DNA from: Loigolactobacillus iwatensis
Lineage (GTDB): Bacteria; Bacillota; Bacilli; Lactobacillales; Lactobacillaceae
Length of the DNA stretch: 64,000 nucleotides
Assembly: GCF_003950295.1 (NCBI RefSeq)
Contig: NZ_RHNP01000001.1
Coordinates: 143,649-207,648, forward strand
Reading direction: 5' to 3'
In this document: piece after piece, positions 37,148 through 46,983 of the stretch
Layout: every line of letters begins with the position of its first letter
Numbering within the stretch: position 1 is the first letter of the stretch
Translations under genes and position numbers: made by a program
The notes under the pieces: generated by a model
Told to the model about the DNA's origin: nothing
Databases searched by the model: none
The model's input: only the letters and a program-made list of their open reading frames with translations

Positions 37148-38244
37148 TTTGCCTTCCTCCTAGTCATTAATAGACTAGCCAAGAAACTGGCCATTGGTAC
37201 TGCTAAAACAATTCCAACCCCACTAATTAGACTTTGCGTAACGCCCAGTGACATATTCATTGAGAAAGTGTACCCCCAAGTATTACCATTCTTCAAAAAA
37301 AGGATGGCCATTGGAAAAGTGTCGGCTACAAAAATTAAGAATAAAACATTCACCAATGGTCCCATGATTGAACGACCAATTTGCCGACCAGAATTAAATA
37401 ATGTTTTACCTGAGATATCCGGTTGTTCTTCACGTAGTTGAAAAAGTGTCGCAACGATATCCGTTGATTCATCCATCACGGCTCCGAGAGAACCAAGCAG
37501 TGTCTCCGCAAAAAATAACGGCCGCGGAGCCACCTGAGTCACGTACTGCATTGATTCATAATAAATTCCTTTTTCACCAGTAAGTTGCATCACAATTAGA
37601 CTCAGTAGCAAGGCAACAGAGGTTCCAACTAGGGTAGCACCAAAGGTCACTAGCATCTGGCGCGTCGGGCCTAACACCAACCAGAGTGTTAAGGCCGCAA
37701 AAATGACAGCTAAACTTGCGAAAATCAACAGAAAATAACTACTGTGCAGCATTAAATTTAACGTAATTGCCAAAAAGAATAGCACCATGTTCAAGCAAAC
37801 GCTTAGTAAAGCTAACATGCCACTGCTGCGCATAATAACGAATAATAGACTAACCGCCAGCCAAACTAAAAATGCCAGAGTCACATCGCGCTTTAAGCCT
37901 TGAATCAAATTAACCGTACCGTTTTTTTGTAAAGTAACAAAGACTTCTTGCCCAACTTTATACTGTTGGTCGTAAGCGCCAGATGTTGTATAAGTATTAT
38001 GTAGCTTAACGTACTTGCCTTGATAACGACCATTCAGTAGTTTGCCCTCTAATACTTGATTCGTTTGGTGGTCGACATTTTTAAATTGATCAACTTGCTT
38101 GATTGGTTTTCCATTAGCCACTTTCGTAATTCGTACAATCGGTGTTTTGTAAAGTGCTTGATCAAAGTGCGTTCCAATGACCAATAAAAAACCGATTAAA
38201 ATAATACCGGCGGGCAATACCCAGCGCCGGACTTGCTTCGTCAT
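37144..38244 (-). CDS. YibE/F family membrane protein (YibE-like)
   Basis: About 366 residues from the ATG at 38244 (MTKQVRRWVLPAG); in-frame alternatives at 38253 and TTG 38262 also lack good ribosome sites. One N-terminal helix, a soluble beta-rich domain (about 35-115, including a Q-x-V-F-V-T-L strand), then about seven helices with the family signature AETLLGSLGAVMDESTDIVATLFQL and GRSIMGPLVNVLFLIFVAD. First gene of the pair. Role unknown. Confidence 0.82.
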   Translation of the reverse strand: MTKQVRRWVLPAGIILIGFLLVIGTHFDQALYKTPIVRITKVANGKPIKQVDQFKNVDHQTNQVLEGKLLNGRYQGKYVKLHNTYTTSGAYDQQYKVGQEVFVTLQKNGTVNLIQGLKRDVTLAFLVWLAVSLLFVIMRSSGMLALLSVCLNMVLFFLAITLNLMLHSSYFLLIFASLAVIFAALTLWLVLGPTRQMLVTFGATLVGTSVALLLSLIVMQLTGEKGIYYESMQYVTQVAPRPLFFAETLLGSLGAVMDESTDIVATLFQLREEQPDISGKTLFNSGRQIGRSIMGPLVNVLFLIFVADTFPMAILFLKNGNTWGYTFSMNMSLGVTQSLISGVGIVLAVPMASFLASLLMTRRKAK

Positions 38245-38386
38245 TTCTATCATCTCATTCAATAGTATATGAATGAGTTTAACACGTTTATTGTTTTAAT
38301 TTGCCGTAGTATTACCAAATTAATAAAAGTGTAATTTCATAAATGATGTATCAGCAAAAATACGGCCATAATAATTGATGAAGAAC

Positions 38387-39082
38387 TTATTCACGTACCT
38401 GAGTTTTAAGACTGCCCTGCTCGTCTGTACCCTGCACCCAATTAGTTAGTTTTGGAAAATGCCGCTCAATTAGACCAACGAGCCGACCAGATAAAAGTGC
38501 TGACAACACCGTGCCTTCACGAATACCAATTAATTGATGACTAAAAATAAGACTGATGAGTAGCGCCGCAATTACCATGGCAATGTCAGTGCGAATTTTC
38601 ATGCGCGAGAAGGCCATTTTTTTAGCAAACGCTAATGCTACCGCAATCCCTTCTCCGGCCATGGTTAGCGTCCGTGAATTAACCTCAAAAAAGACCCCAA
38701 TCGCCAATAGTACAATACTAAGCAGTGTGATACCAAGTTGCGCCCAGTAATTTGGTAATTTGATAAAGCTAAAAAACTTTACAAACCAGTCGATCATAAC
38801 TCCAAAAAAAAGGGAAGGAATTATTTGGATAATGTTCAACCAGCTAAAATATTGGCGTAAAGCGGCCCACTCTAGTCCAATTAATACGATCATAAAAATA
38901 ATCGTCCACTGGCCAATCGTCAAATTCGTCAATTCACTTAGTACGTTTGGAACACTGGAAATTGGGGACGTACCAAGTAACGCAATTTTAGCTAAGGCCA
39001 CACTGGCCGACATCAGGCTAATTCCAAATATTAAACAAGCAAAGTGCTTGCAAACACCTATGACTCCCCATTTTTTAATCAA
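38387..39082 (-). CDS. YczE/YitT-type integral membrane protein
   Basis: 231 residues with five or six hydrophobic helices; the pattern ALLGTSPISSVPNVLSELTNLTIGQWTI and GVFFEVNSRTLTMAGEGIAVAL fits the YczE/YyaS group. The TTG start at 39082 has GGGGGAGAG 7 bases upstream and overlaps the marR stop by 8 bases; a longer frame reaching 39118 is less likely. Being translationally coupled to a MarR regulator suggests it is the regulator's target, perhaps a transporter. Substrate unknown. Confidence 0.8.
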   Translation of the reverse strand: MIKKWGVIGVCKHFACLIFGISLMSASVALAKIALLGTSPISSVPNVLSELTNLTIGQWTIIFMIVLIGLEWAALRQYFSWLNIIQIIPSLFFGVMIDWFVKFFSFIKLPNYWAQLGITLLSIVLLAIGVFFEVNSRTLTMAGEGIAVALAFAKKMAFSRMKIRTDIAMVIAALLISLIFSHQLIGIREGTVLSALLSGRLVGLIERHFPKLTNWVQGTDEQGSLKTQVRE

Positions 39083-39506
39083 TTTTTCTCTCCCCCAATG
39101 CTTTACGTACCAACTCAAGTTGATGTCCTAAAACAACACTATCAATCTCCGGATTGCTACGAAATAAATCAGCCCACCAATTTCCCATCGTTGTTTGTAA
39201 CCGCCGCGAAAGGGCAGTACCTTCAGTAGTTAATGTAATTACTCGTGCCCGTCGATCTTCGGCGTGAACTTCTCGTTGTACCCAACCGTGATCAATCAAG
39301 ATTTTTATATCCTTGGTTAGCAGACTGGCATCAAGCGTCATGTTATGGGCAATTTGCCGCTGCGTAAGGCCCGGATGATCTTGGATAAACATCAATAGAT
39401 CACTTTGAGTTGCCCGAACATCTAGTTCCGTAATTTGTTGTTTAAAATCATTTTTTGATTGCCGATAAACGGAAGCAATATATTTGCTAAATTCAAATAA
39501 TTCCAC
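39075..39506 (-). CDS. MarR family transcriptional regulator
   Basis: 143-residue winged-helix repressor. The DNA-binding region is LTQRQIAHNMTLDASLLTKDIKILIDHGWVQREVHAEDRRARVITLT, with the DRR wing typical of MarR. GTG start at 39506 after AAGGAGAGG. It is the first gene of a two-gene operon with the YczE-like protein and probably regulates itself. Confidence 0.9.
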   Translation of the reverse strand: MELFEFSKYIASVYRQSKNDFKQQITELDVRATQSDLLMFIQDHPGLTQRQIAHNMTLDASLLTKDIKILIDHGWVQREVHAEDRRARVITLTTEGTALSRRLQTTMGNWWADLFRSNPEIDSVVLGHQLELVRKALGERKID

Positions 39507-39615
39507 GTTAACCTCTCCTTGTTTGTTTCTTAAAAAATAGTTGTTTTTAATAATTAGTGGACTTATCCATTAAATTGCATTTTTCTATAAATGTCAAGGC
39601 TACAAACTAGATCGT

Positions 39616-39652
39616 ATTAAAAAAAGAACCTATGACATGTTCCGTCATAGGT
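39616..39652 (-). terminator. Terminator downstream of the GNAT gene
   Basis: Stem AACCTATGAC / GTCATAGGT with a 7-base loop and a run of Ts on the minus strand. Confidence 0.65.
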
Positions 39653-39685
39653 CCTAACTATTTTTTCTGATCATTACGCCAGAAC

Positions 39686-39778
39686 GGGAGTGTGACAAAA
39701 GTCAGACTTTTGGCGCACGTTTTAGAGTAATGTTCGGAAATAAGTAGGGGCTAGGGACTTTTTTGTCTCAGCCTCTCC
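39686..39778. repeat. R1 dispersed repeat
   Basis: Begins GGGAGTGTGACAAAAGTCAG, contains TTTTGGCGCACGTTTTAGAG and ends GACTTTTTTGTCTCAGCCTC. Confidence 0.6.
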
Positions 39779-39788
39779 TAGCTTAAAT

Positions 39789-40313
39789 CTATTTCAATAA
39801 TAATTGGTAAGCGTACCGTTCTTCTTTTGGTTCGTGCATATAAATAATACCCCGGTATGTAAAACCATTTTGAACGATCACGTGTTGCATGCCTTTATTC
39901 TCTGGATGCGTATCAATTCGAACGTCGGTATAACCAAGTTCTAACGAAACCGTTAATAAATTGGTAATCATGGTTTCCGACAAATGTTGACCGCGATAGT
40001 TGGCCGACACTGCAATTCGGTGAATTGACGTATACTGCGCATCCGCTGCCCCTTGCCAACTGCCATGATCAATAACTTTATAGTTATCATCCATACCCTG
40101 CTGCAAAGTAGCCGTTCCAACAATATCATCGTCACGAATCAAAACATAATTCAATCCTGCTTTAACGTCATTAATCATATCTTCTTCATAAGGATAGCCA
40201 TGTTGCCATTGATCGACACCTTGTTCCTTTAAATAGGCCTTTGCCTCGTTAATAATTGTCATAATTGCTGGTAAATCAGCTTCACGTGAACGCCGTAAGT
40301 AAGTCGTTGTCAC
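39789..40313 (-). CDS. GNAT family N-acetyltransferase
   Basis: 174 residues. The acetyl-CoA-binding motif is IHRIAVSANYRGQHLSETMI, followed by DTHPENKGMQHVIVQNGFTYRGI, the usual C-terminal GNAT half. GTG start at 40313 with AGGAAG upstream. Monocistronic between two R1 repeats. Substrate unknown; the closest general type is a small-molecule acetyltransferase. Confidence 0.86.
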   Translation of the reverse strand: MTTTYLRRSREADLPAIMTIINEAKAYLKEQGVDQWQHGYPYEEDMINDVKAGLNYVLIRDDDIVGTATLQQGMDDNYKVIDHGSWQGAADAQYTSIHRIAVSANYRGQHLSETMITNLLTVSLELGYTDVRIDTHPENKGMQHVIVQNGFTYRGIIYMHEPKEERYAYQLLLK

Positions 40314-40340
40314 GTTATCACTTCCTTCTTTAAAATTTGA

Positions 40341-40489
40341 GAGGTTGGGCTAAAAGGCTTACTATTTCTGAGCATTACTCTGGAATGTGCACCAAAAATC
40401 TGAGTTCATTGCCTAACTACAGCTAATCCAATAACCGTAGCTATGTAGTAAACCCAAAGTCAACTTTTGTCCCACCCTCATCTTTCAAA
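40341..40489. repeat. R1 dispersed repeat, long form without R2
   Basis: Ends GAGGTTGGGC and ACTTTTGTCCCACCCTC. The middle reads TGCCTAACTACAGCTAATCC, which is the uninterrupted site that carries R2 in the copies at 5.5 and 47.8 kb. Confidence 0.65.
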
Positions 40490-40657
40490 ATTATTTTTCC
40501 AATATTCTTGATTTGTACATTTTGCTATTATCGCCACTTGACCGTCATTTTGCAAGTAAAAAATGAAATTTTTTATCAATTAAATAAGTCATAATTAATA
40601 TATGATATTATCATTAATAATGTGGCAAACTCTTTTATGTAATTGGAGGAAGTAGCT

Positions 40658-41548
40658 TTGAAAAAAATAATACACAGCGGCTATGTTGAATCCATTTACC
40701 GACTTCCGGCATTACCCGGTATGCCACTACAAGAATTACCTTGGAACTGTTTCTATCCTACTCTCCAGCAAGGTCGTTCAATTAAAATCTCGCCACTTTT
40801 AACGCCCAGTCCAACAAGTCAGCACATCGCTAGGCAGATTAGTAAAAATGTGCCCGTTCATCCCGGTCAATTTCCACTCATTTTATTACAGCCACCACTG
40901 GGCCAATCGTTCTTTACCAATTTACACTTAATTGATCAACTGGTAAAAGCAGGTTACATTGTTTTCCAACTTGGCCACCCGAGAACGACAACTTATTTAC
41001 TCAACAAAACATTAAAGAAACCGGAGACCGCCCTAATTTCTAAAATTCAACAAGAAGCTACTGCAGTTTCATTATCAAAATCAGATTATCAAGAATTACT
41101 TAATAAAATACCTGTAACACGATACTGGGCGAAACAATGGACAAAGGAGACATTAATCGCGCTTGATTTACTAAAACAACCACAGCAACTTAATAGCACC
41201 ATTTTGCGCCAACACATCAATTTTTCTAAAGTTATCACTTTAGGTACGGGCTTCGCTGGTTCTGTCACCTTAGAGCTTGCGCAACGCTCACACTTTATAA
41301 CGGCAGCGATTGATTTAAATGGCGCTTACGTCAGTACTAAGGCTATCCGATTAATTTCAAAGCCGCTACTGCTTATTCAAGATAGTAAACAACACTTAAA
41401 CTGGTTGGCGCAGTCGGCCCCGCAAACCAAACTAATAACTAGTACCCTTCCAATAATTGCTGACAGTAGCGCTGATGACACTCAACTACCATTGTTATCA
41501 ACAAAAATCAGCCACGATATAATTCAATTTTTAAACAAAATCACTTAA
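40658..41548 (+). CDS. Alpha/beta-hydrolase-like protein lacking the nucleophile serine
   Basis: 296 residues from the TTG at 40658, placed 8 bases after GGAGGA. The arrangement resembles PAF-acetylhydrolase-like hydrolases: FPLILLQPPLGQSFFTNLHL then AGYIVFQLGHP, and a helix-strand unit where the GxSxG elbow is expected. That elbow reads ITLGTGFAGSVTLEL, without the Ser. No signal peptide. Adjacent to the GH65 genes but 160 bases apart with its own ribosome site. Likely a pseudoenzyme or binding protein; a remote match, so the family call is tentative. Confidence 0.55.
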   Translation: MKKIIHSGYVESIYRLPALPGMPLQELPWNCFYPTLQQGRSIKISPLLTPSPTSQHIARQISKNVPVHPGQFPLILLQPPLGQSFFTNLHLIDQLVKAGYIVFQLGHPRTTTYLLNKTLKKPETALISKIQQEATAVSLSKSDYQELLNKIPVTRYWAKQWTKETLIALDLLKQPQQLNSTILRQHINFSKVITLGTGFAGSVTLELAQRSHFITAAIDLNGAYVSTKAIRLISKPLLLIQDSKQHLNWLAQSAPQTKLITSTLPIIADSSADDTQLPLLSTKISHDIIQFLNKIT

Positions 41549-41708
41549 TCTTTAGTGAACAATTGATTTTGTTTGAATAATGTTACTAAATTAGTGATAA
41601 TTCAAAGTGTAGACCTCACCAAATAACAACGATTTCTATCTTGTAATTTTTGTTATAAAATAGAGACGTTTTAGTTTTTAATTTAGGTCATGATTGGAGA
41701 ATAGTTAC

Positions 41709-44021
41709 ATGGCAATTGACGATCAATACCAAATTCATTTACAAAAATTAACGAATAAAGAACAACCCGTTACGGAAACTATTTACGCATTAGGAAACGG
41801 GCACATGGGTGTTCGGGCAAGTAATCCATTACAAGGCAACAGCGACAATTATGAAGGTAATCCCGGCTTATTTGTTAATGGCTTCTATGACCTAAGTCCG
41901 ATTACTTATGGTGAACGTTACTTTGGCTACCCGCGAAATAACCAAACAATTTCTCAGTTACCTGATCCGCGCTTTTTAATCCTTGAAGTTGATGGCGTTC
42001 GTTCAGATCAAACACCTTTTCGTGTTGAAACAGTTGATAAAAATTTAGACATGGAAACCGGCCTTTTAGTCGAAACCTTTCGAATTACAACGCCAAAACA
42101 AAAAATGTTGACTTTAACTTTGCAATCTTTCATGTCACAAAGTGATTATCATCTATACGTTGTTCGCTACGAAATTCGGGCGTTAAATTTTAGCGGTAAG
42201 GTTACACTCTTAAAACAACATAATTACGTCAATCAAAGTATTCCCAACAGTAACGAGGATGTTCGACGAGCGCAGCGCCATAATCCTCTTGGTCAAGTCT
42301 ACATGCCTGCCGATTCACCGACAATGCTCATTGAAACCCAAAAGAGTCAGTTGGGTATTTTAATGATGTTTCATTATCTAGGTGGTGATCCCCGTATGAA
42401 AATGGTTTCCAGAAACAACATTCCTTGTTACCAAGTTCAATTGGATCTTACACCAGGCAAGTTAGAGCAGTTTGCGTTCGGTTATTCCCTGGGAAATATT
42501 CACGCGCTAATGACCGTGGAAATGGGTCCTGATTTTTACATCAAAAAATCTTTAGAACGATTCCATGAACAAAATTTTGCAAAACTATTTGAAGCTTCAG
42601 CTAATCATATGCGTCATTTTTGGCAGGACAGTGATATCGTCATTGATGGTGATCCGACGCTTCAACGGGGAATTCGCTTCAATCTATTTCACCTTTACCA
42701 AGCGGCCGGTCGCGACGGCGTGACCGATGTTCCGGCCAAGGGGATGACTGGGCCTGGTTATGAAGGCCATTATTTCTGGGATACCGAAATGTACATGCTG
42801 CCTTTCTTCATTTACACACAACCAGAGATTGCGAAGGCCTTACTGACCTACCGCTTTTCAATTTTAGATGAAGCACGCCAACATGCTCGGGAAATGGGAA
42901 TTGAAAGTGGCGTGCTCTATCCTTGGCGGACGATTAATGGCGAAGAAGCTAGTGCCTATTATCCTGCTGGCACTGCCCAAGTTCACATCAACGCTGATAT
43001 TGCTTACGCAACTGACTTATACATTCAGGTTACACAGGATACAGACTTTCTTGAAAATTATGGTTTTGAAATGATTATCAGCACCGCCCGTTTTTGGCTG
43101 GCATTTGGCAACTACGGTGAACAGGGTAAGCAGAGGAATAAATTTGTGATTAACGCCGTCACCGGTCCGGATGAATATACGGCCTTGGTAGATAATAATT
43201 ATTACACCAACCGAATGGCACAAAATAATTTATTTATCGCTGTTAAGTACGCTAAGCAACTACAAAAAGAAAATCCGACCAAATTAGCAGATTTAGGGGT
43301 TAGTGAGGAAGAAATTGTCGCTTTCCAAACGGCCGCTAATAAAATGTACTTACCTTACGATGATGATCTACAAATTAAGATGCAAGATGATAGTTCACCA
43401 AATCGTCCAGTGTTTGATATTGCCAATGAACCTCGGGAAAATTTCCCCTTATTACTGCATTACCACCCACTCGTTTTATACCGTTACCGGGTTAATAAAC
43501 AAGCAGATACGCTAATGAGTGATTTTCTATTTCCATTTGACCAAGATGAACCACAATTGCAACGTGATTATGATTACTACGAAAAAATCACAACGCACGA
43601 CTCTTCTTTATCACGGGCAATTTTTAGTGTCCTTGCTAATCGAATTCACAATCCAGAAAAGGCCTATAGCTACTTTATGGACACGGCATTAATGGATCTA
43701 ACCGATCTTCAGGGTAACTCGGCAGACGGTATTCATGCGGCCAACATGGGGGGAACGTGGCTGTCACTCATTTATGGTTTCGCTGGGATGCACGCTGGAA
43801 TTAACGGCCTAACGTTTGACCCCCAGTTTCCTTCTGAATGGCTCTTCCTTAGCTTCAAGGTGAAATACCACAAACGGCAGATTAAAGTGGCCATTCAACG
43901 GCAAGAAGTTACCTTCACGTTGTTGGTTGGCAAATCAATTAATATTTTCTACCGGGAACAAGAGGTTAAATTAGTTGATTCAACCCCAGTAACAATTCAC
44001 TTAACCGAACTACAGGTTTAA
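41709..44021 (+). CDS. Glycoside hydrolase family 65 protein (disaccharide phosphorylase type)
   Basis: 770 residues from the ATG at 41709 (GGAG 9 bases upstream). GH65 enzymes mostly cleave alpha-linked glucosides such as maltose, trehalose, kojibiose or nigerose with phosphate to beta-glucose 1-phosphate. The N-terminal beta-sandwich starts ALGNGHMGVRASNPLQG; the (alpha/alpha)6 barrel has GHYFWDTEMYMLPF, the general-acid Glu in VTGPDEYTALVDNNYYTN (near residue 488) and the phosphate loop THDSSLSRAIFSVL. No signal peptide, so cytosolic. Exact linkage specificity cannot be read. A sugar transporter is not nearby. Confidence 0.88.
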   Translation: MAIDDQYQIHLQKLTNKEQPVTETIYALGNGHMGVRASNPLQGNSDNYEGNPGLFVNGFYDLSPITYGERYFGYPRNNQTISQLPDPRFLILEVDGVRSDQTPFRVETVDKNLDMETGLLVETFRITTPKQKMLTLTLQSFMSQSDYHLYVVRYEIRALNFSGKVTLLKQHNYVNQSIPNSNEDVRRAQRHNPLGQVYMPADSPTMLIETQKSQLGILMMFHYLGGDPRMKMVSRNNIPCYQVQLDLTPGKLEQFAFGYSLGNIHALMTVEMGPDFYIKKSLERFHEQNFAKLFEASANHMRHFWQDSDIVIDGDPTLQRGIRFNLFHLYQAAGRDGVTDVPAKGMTGPGYEGHYFWDTEMYMLPFFIYTQPEIAKALLTYRFSILDEARQHAREMGIESGVLYPWRTINGEEASAYYPAGTAQVHINADIAYATDLYIQVTQDTDFLENYGFEMIISTARFWLAFGNYGEQGKQRNKFVINAVTGPDEYTALVDNNYYTNRMAQNNLFIAVKYAKQLQKENPTKLADLGVSEEEIVAFQTAANKMYLPYDDDLQIKMQDDSSPNRPVFDIANEPRENFPLLLHYHPLVLYRYRVNKQADTLMSDFLFPFDQDEPQLQRDYDYYEKITTHDSSLSRAIFSVLANRIHNPEKAYSYFMDTALMDLTDLQGNSADGIHAANMGGTWLSLIYGFAGMHAGINGLTFDPQFPSEWLFLSFKVKYHKRQIKVAIQRQEVTFTLLVGKSINIFYREQEVKLVDSTPVTIHLTELQV

Positions 44022-44159
44022 AAACATGACAACCCGCTTAGAATTTAAATACTTTTTTAAACCCACCCTAGCTTTTTACAATTTAACTGCTTCGTATTAG
44101 TTGCCAAACAATCCCACACAACCTAATATAGAAGTATAGTGTATTAGTGTTACCATGAA

Positions 44160-44176
44160 TGTGGAACGCTTGCACA
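44160..44176 (+). promoter_or_regulatory. Palindromic LacI-family/cre-like operator before the second GH65 gene
   Basis: TGTGGAACGCTTGCACA has matching TGTG/CACA ends and AA/TT arms around a CG-rich core, and its complement TGCAAGCGTTCCA resembles LacI/GalR-type operators. It lies 38 bases before the start codon, in the position of a repressor or CcpA site. Confidence 0.4.
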
Positions 44177-44213
44177 TTTCGTTTAGTAAAAGCGGGGAGG
44201 AGCTTGTCACATT

Positions 44214-46943
44214 ATGAAAGTTATTTCATTACGAATTACGGACGACGCAATTATCTTGACCTATACGCGCAATAATCAAAGTCTACAGGCTATCATTACT
44301 TACGACCCAAAACAGGCCATTGGTGAAAATCTCGAAAAGATTCGTGAACGCTTAGTCGGAATTTCATTTAACGCTGCCGTTATTGAAAATCCCTTAGAGT
44401 ACGAATTTTCGGACACTATCGTGGGTATCAATCATCAACGAATCGACATTGGCTTAGCACTGACAAATATGTTGAACATTCCGGTTGTTAGCCAACAAAC
44501 CGTTAAATCAGTCGGTTTAGAAAAGGCTGTTGCACGTAAACAAGATTACAATCAGTGGCACCTTGATTATTATGGACAGTATACTGGTAAACGTAATTAC
44601 GGCCAAGAATCAATGTTAACCATTGGTAATGGCTTCTTTGGTTTACGTGGTAGTTACGTTGAGGCCACGGCTGATCAAGACAACTATCCTGGTACTTACA
44701 TTGCCGGATTTTACAATCAAAATACAACTAAAATTAATGACCGCGACGTTGTTAATGAAGATCTAGTTAACCTTCCTAACGCTCAATTTTTCACTTTTGG
44801 CGTTGACCAGCAACGGCCTTTTACAGTCACTAAAGAAAACGTCCAGGACATCTACCGCAGCCTAGATCTACATACTGGCGAATTACGTACAACTATGTTG
44901 ATCCAATTAGCAACTGGCCATGTTTTACGTATCGTGACCACCAAAGTAGCTGACATGAAAAACTGGCATCAATATGCTATTCGGTATCAACTAACACCGA
45001 TTAACTTTTCTGGGAGCCTGCAAGTTTATTCGAAAATCGACGGTAGTGTTACAAACGATAACGTTGAACGCTACCAGAATTTTGATCAACATCACATTGA
45101 TATTTCCGAAATGAGCACGGCCGGATCAGAAGCTTATCTAGCTGGCCATACAAAAACTTCAAATATTGATTTTATCATTGGTACTAAATTTACCAGCTCT
45201 AGTGTTGATACAAACCAACATTTAGCAGTGACAAACACGGATGATGCCATCACCCAAACAATCACCTTAGATGTTGAACAAAATAAAACGTATACTTTTG
45301 AAAAAAATGTTGCGATGTTTACTAGTCAGGAAACGCAAGGCTCTTTAATGGACCACGCAACCAAAGAATTGCAAAGCGCTGGCTTTGATTCGTCTGAACA
45401 AAACAGCAATCAATTTTGGCAGGGTTTATGGAGTAACGCCGATATTCAAATCGAAGGCGACCTTACTAGTCAGAAATTAACCCGGGTTAATACCTTCCAC
45501 ATGTTTGTTTCTGCTTCAAGCACCGCTAATCCAAACTTGGATGCCTCTGTTGGTGCCCGTGGACTACATGGTGAAGCTTATCGTGGTCACGTTTTTTGGG
45601 ACGAAATGTTTGTTATTCCTTACTACACGCAGCACTACCCAAAGCTTGCTCGCCAACTACTAATGTACCGCTATAATCGACTTGGTGCTGCTAAAAAATA
45701 CGCTGCAAGCGAAGGCTATAAGGGTGCAATGTATCCTTGGCAATCAGGCATGTACGGTGATGAACAATCCCAATTCGTTCATCTAAATCCAATTACTAAA
45801 TCCTGGGATCCTGATAACAGTCGCTTACAACGTCACGTTTCATTATCCGTTGCTTACAATATTTGGACGTATTACCACATGACTAATGATGTGGACTTCA
45901 TGAACCAGTACGGCCTAGAAATGTTACTTGAAATTTCTCGCTTTTGGATTAGTAAGGCTGTTTATAACGAGAAAACTAAGCGGTACACAATCAAGAAAGT
46001 TATGGGACCTGATGAATTTCATGAAGGTTACCCTAACAGTGACGAAGAAGGATTGACGAATAACGCCTACACTAACATTATGGTGGCTTGGCTGTTTAAA
46101 ACCGTTGAAGAGTTACGAAAAAACACGATTAGCGCGGCCACTTTTAAAGAAGTGACAACTAAGGTCGGTTTTGACGAAAAGCTTTTTGCTGAAATGGACA
46201 AGATTAGTCACCATCTTAAACTCGATATTAATGAAGATGGCATTATTGGCCAATTTGAAGGCTACTTTAATTTGCCAACCTTAAACTTTGAGAATTACCG
46301 TAAGAAGTATGGCGATATTTCCCGAATGGATCGTATTCTAAAGTCTGAAGGACGCAATCCTGATGCCTACCAAGTTGCTAAACAGGCTGACACACTAATG
46401 GCCTTTTATAACTTTGATTTCAATAGTGTCAATGAACTCATTAAGGGCCTTGGCTACAAATTGCCAAAAGAATACCTCACTAAGAATATTGAATATTACC
46501 TTGACCGAACAACCCACGGATCAACCTTATCGCGGATCGTGTACGCCGTTCTGAGCTTAGTCGATGGTAATATGGATCAGTCTTGGAAACTATTCTCACA
46601 GGCGCTGCTATCCGATTATTATGATATTCAAGGTGGTACTACGGCCGAAGGAATTCACTTGGGCGTTATGGGTGCTACTTTACTACTAGAAACACGTAAT
46701 TATGCTGGTGTTGACCAATTAACTGATCAGGTTAAGGTTAATCCACACCTACCTTCCCATTGGCAATCTATTGCCTTTAAACAGTTCTTCAGAGGAACAC
46801 AATATAGTTTCAAAATCACTCATGATTTAATTAACGTCACGGCTGATCACGATACTAAAATCTACGTCGCTGGTAAAGAAATTGCCGTCCCAGCAGGTAA
46901 GGCAACAACGGTTACTTACCAAAAACCAGTTAACGATAACTAA
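44214..46943 (+). CDS. Glycoside hydrolase family 65 protein, long form (trehalose-phosphorylase-type group)
   Basis: 909 residues, about 140 more than the first GH65 because of an extra N-terminal domain (about 1-110). Motifs: TIGNGFFGLRGSYVEATADQ, HVFWDEMFVIPYY, catalytic Glu in MGPDEFHEGYPNSDEEGLTNNAYTN (near residue 600) and phosphate loop THGSTLSRIVYAVLSL. The variant catalytic segment differs from the first GH65, so the two probably act on different disaccharides. Followed 40 bases later by pgmB, which fits production of beta-glucose 1-phosphate. The ATG at 44214 is about 12 bases from AGGAGG, slightly long. Confidence 0.88.
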   Translation: MKVISLRITDDAIILTYTRNNQSLQAIITYDPKQAIGENLEKIRERLVGISFNAAVIENPLEYEFSDTIVGINHQRIDIGLALTNMLNIPVVSQQTVKSVGLEKAVARKQDYNQWHLDYYGQYTGKRNYGQESMLTIGNGFFGLRGSYVEATADQDNYPGTYIAGFYNQNTTKINDRDVVNEDLVNLPNAQFFTFGVDQQRPFTVTKENVQDIYRSLDLHTGELRTTMLIQLATGHVLRIVTTKVADMKNWHQYAIRYQLTPINFSGSLQVYSKIDGSVTNDNVERYQNFDQHHIDISEMSTAGSEAYLAGHTKTSNIDFIIGTKFTSSSVDTNQHLAVTNTDDAITQTITLDVEQNKTYTFEKNVAMFTSQETQGSLMDHATKELQSAGFDSSEQNSNQFWQGLWSNADIQIEGDLTSQKLTRVNTFHMFVSASSTANPNLDASVGARGLHGEAYRGHVFWDEMFVIPYYTQHYPKLARQLLMYRYNRLGAAKKYAASEGYKGAMYPWQSGMYGDEQSQFVHLNPITKSWDPDNSRLQRHVSLSVAYNIWTYYHMTNDVDFMNQYGLEMLLEISRFWISKAVYNEKTKRYTIKKVMGPDEFHEGYPNSDEEGLTNNAYTNIMVAWLFKTVEELRKNTISAATFKEVTTKVGFDEKLFAEMDKISHHLKLDINEDGIIGQFEGYFNLPTLNFENYRKKYGDISRMDRILKSEGRNPDAYQVAKQADTLMAFYNFDFNSVNELIKGLGYKLPKEYLTKNIEYYLDRTTHGSTLSRIVYAVLSLVDGNMDQSWKLFSQALLSDYYDIQGGTTAEGIHLGVMGATLLLETRNYAGVDQLTDQVKVNPHLPSHWQSIAFKQFFRGTQYSFKITHDLINVTADHDTKIYVAGKEIAVPAGKATTVTYQKPVNDN

Positions 46944-46983
46944 ATTTTGGCATTCTTTAATTTCAAATCTAGGAGGTAATAGT

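Noticed and set aside
40281..40290. TTCACGTGAA, core of a parS palindrome
   Set aside because: Only 10 central bases match and the outer bases do not (11 of 16 overall); inside a GNAT gene, probably chance.
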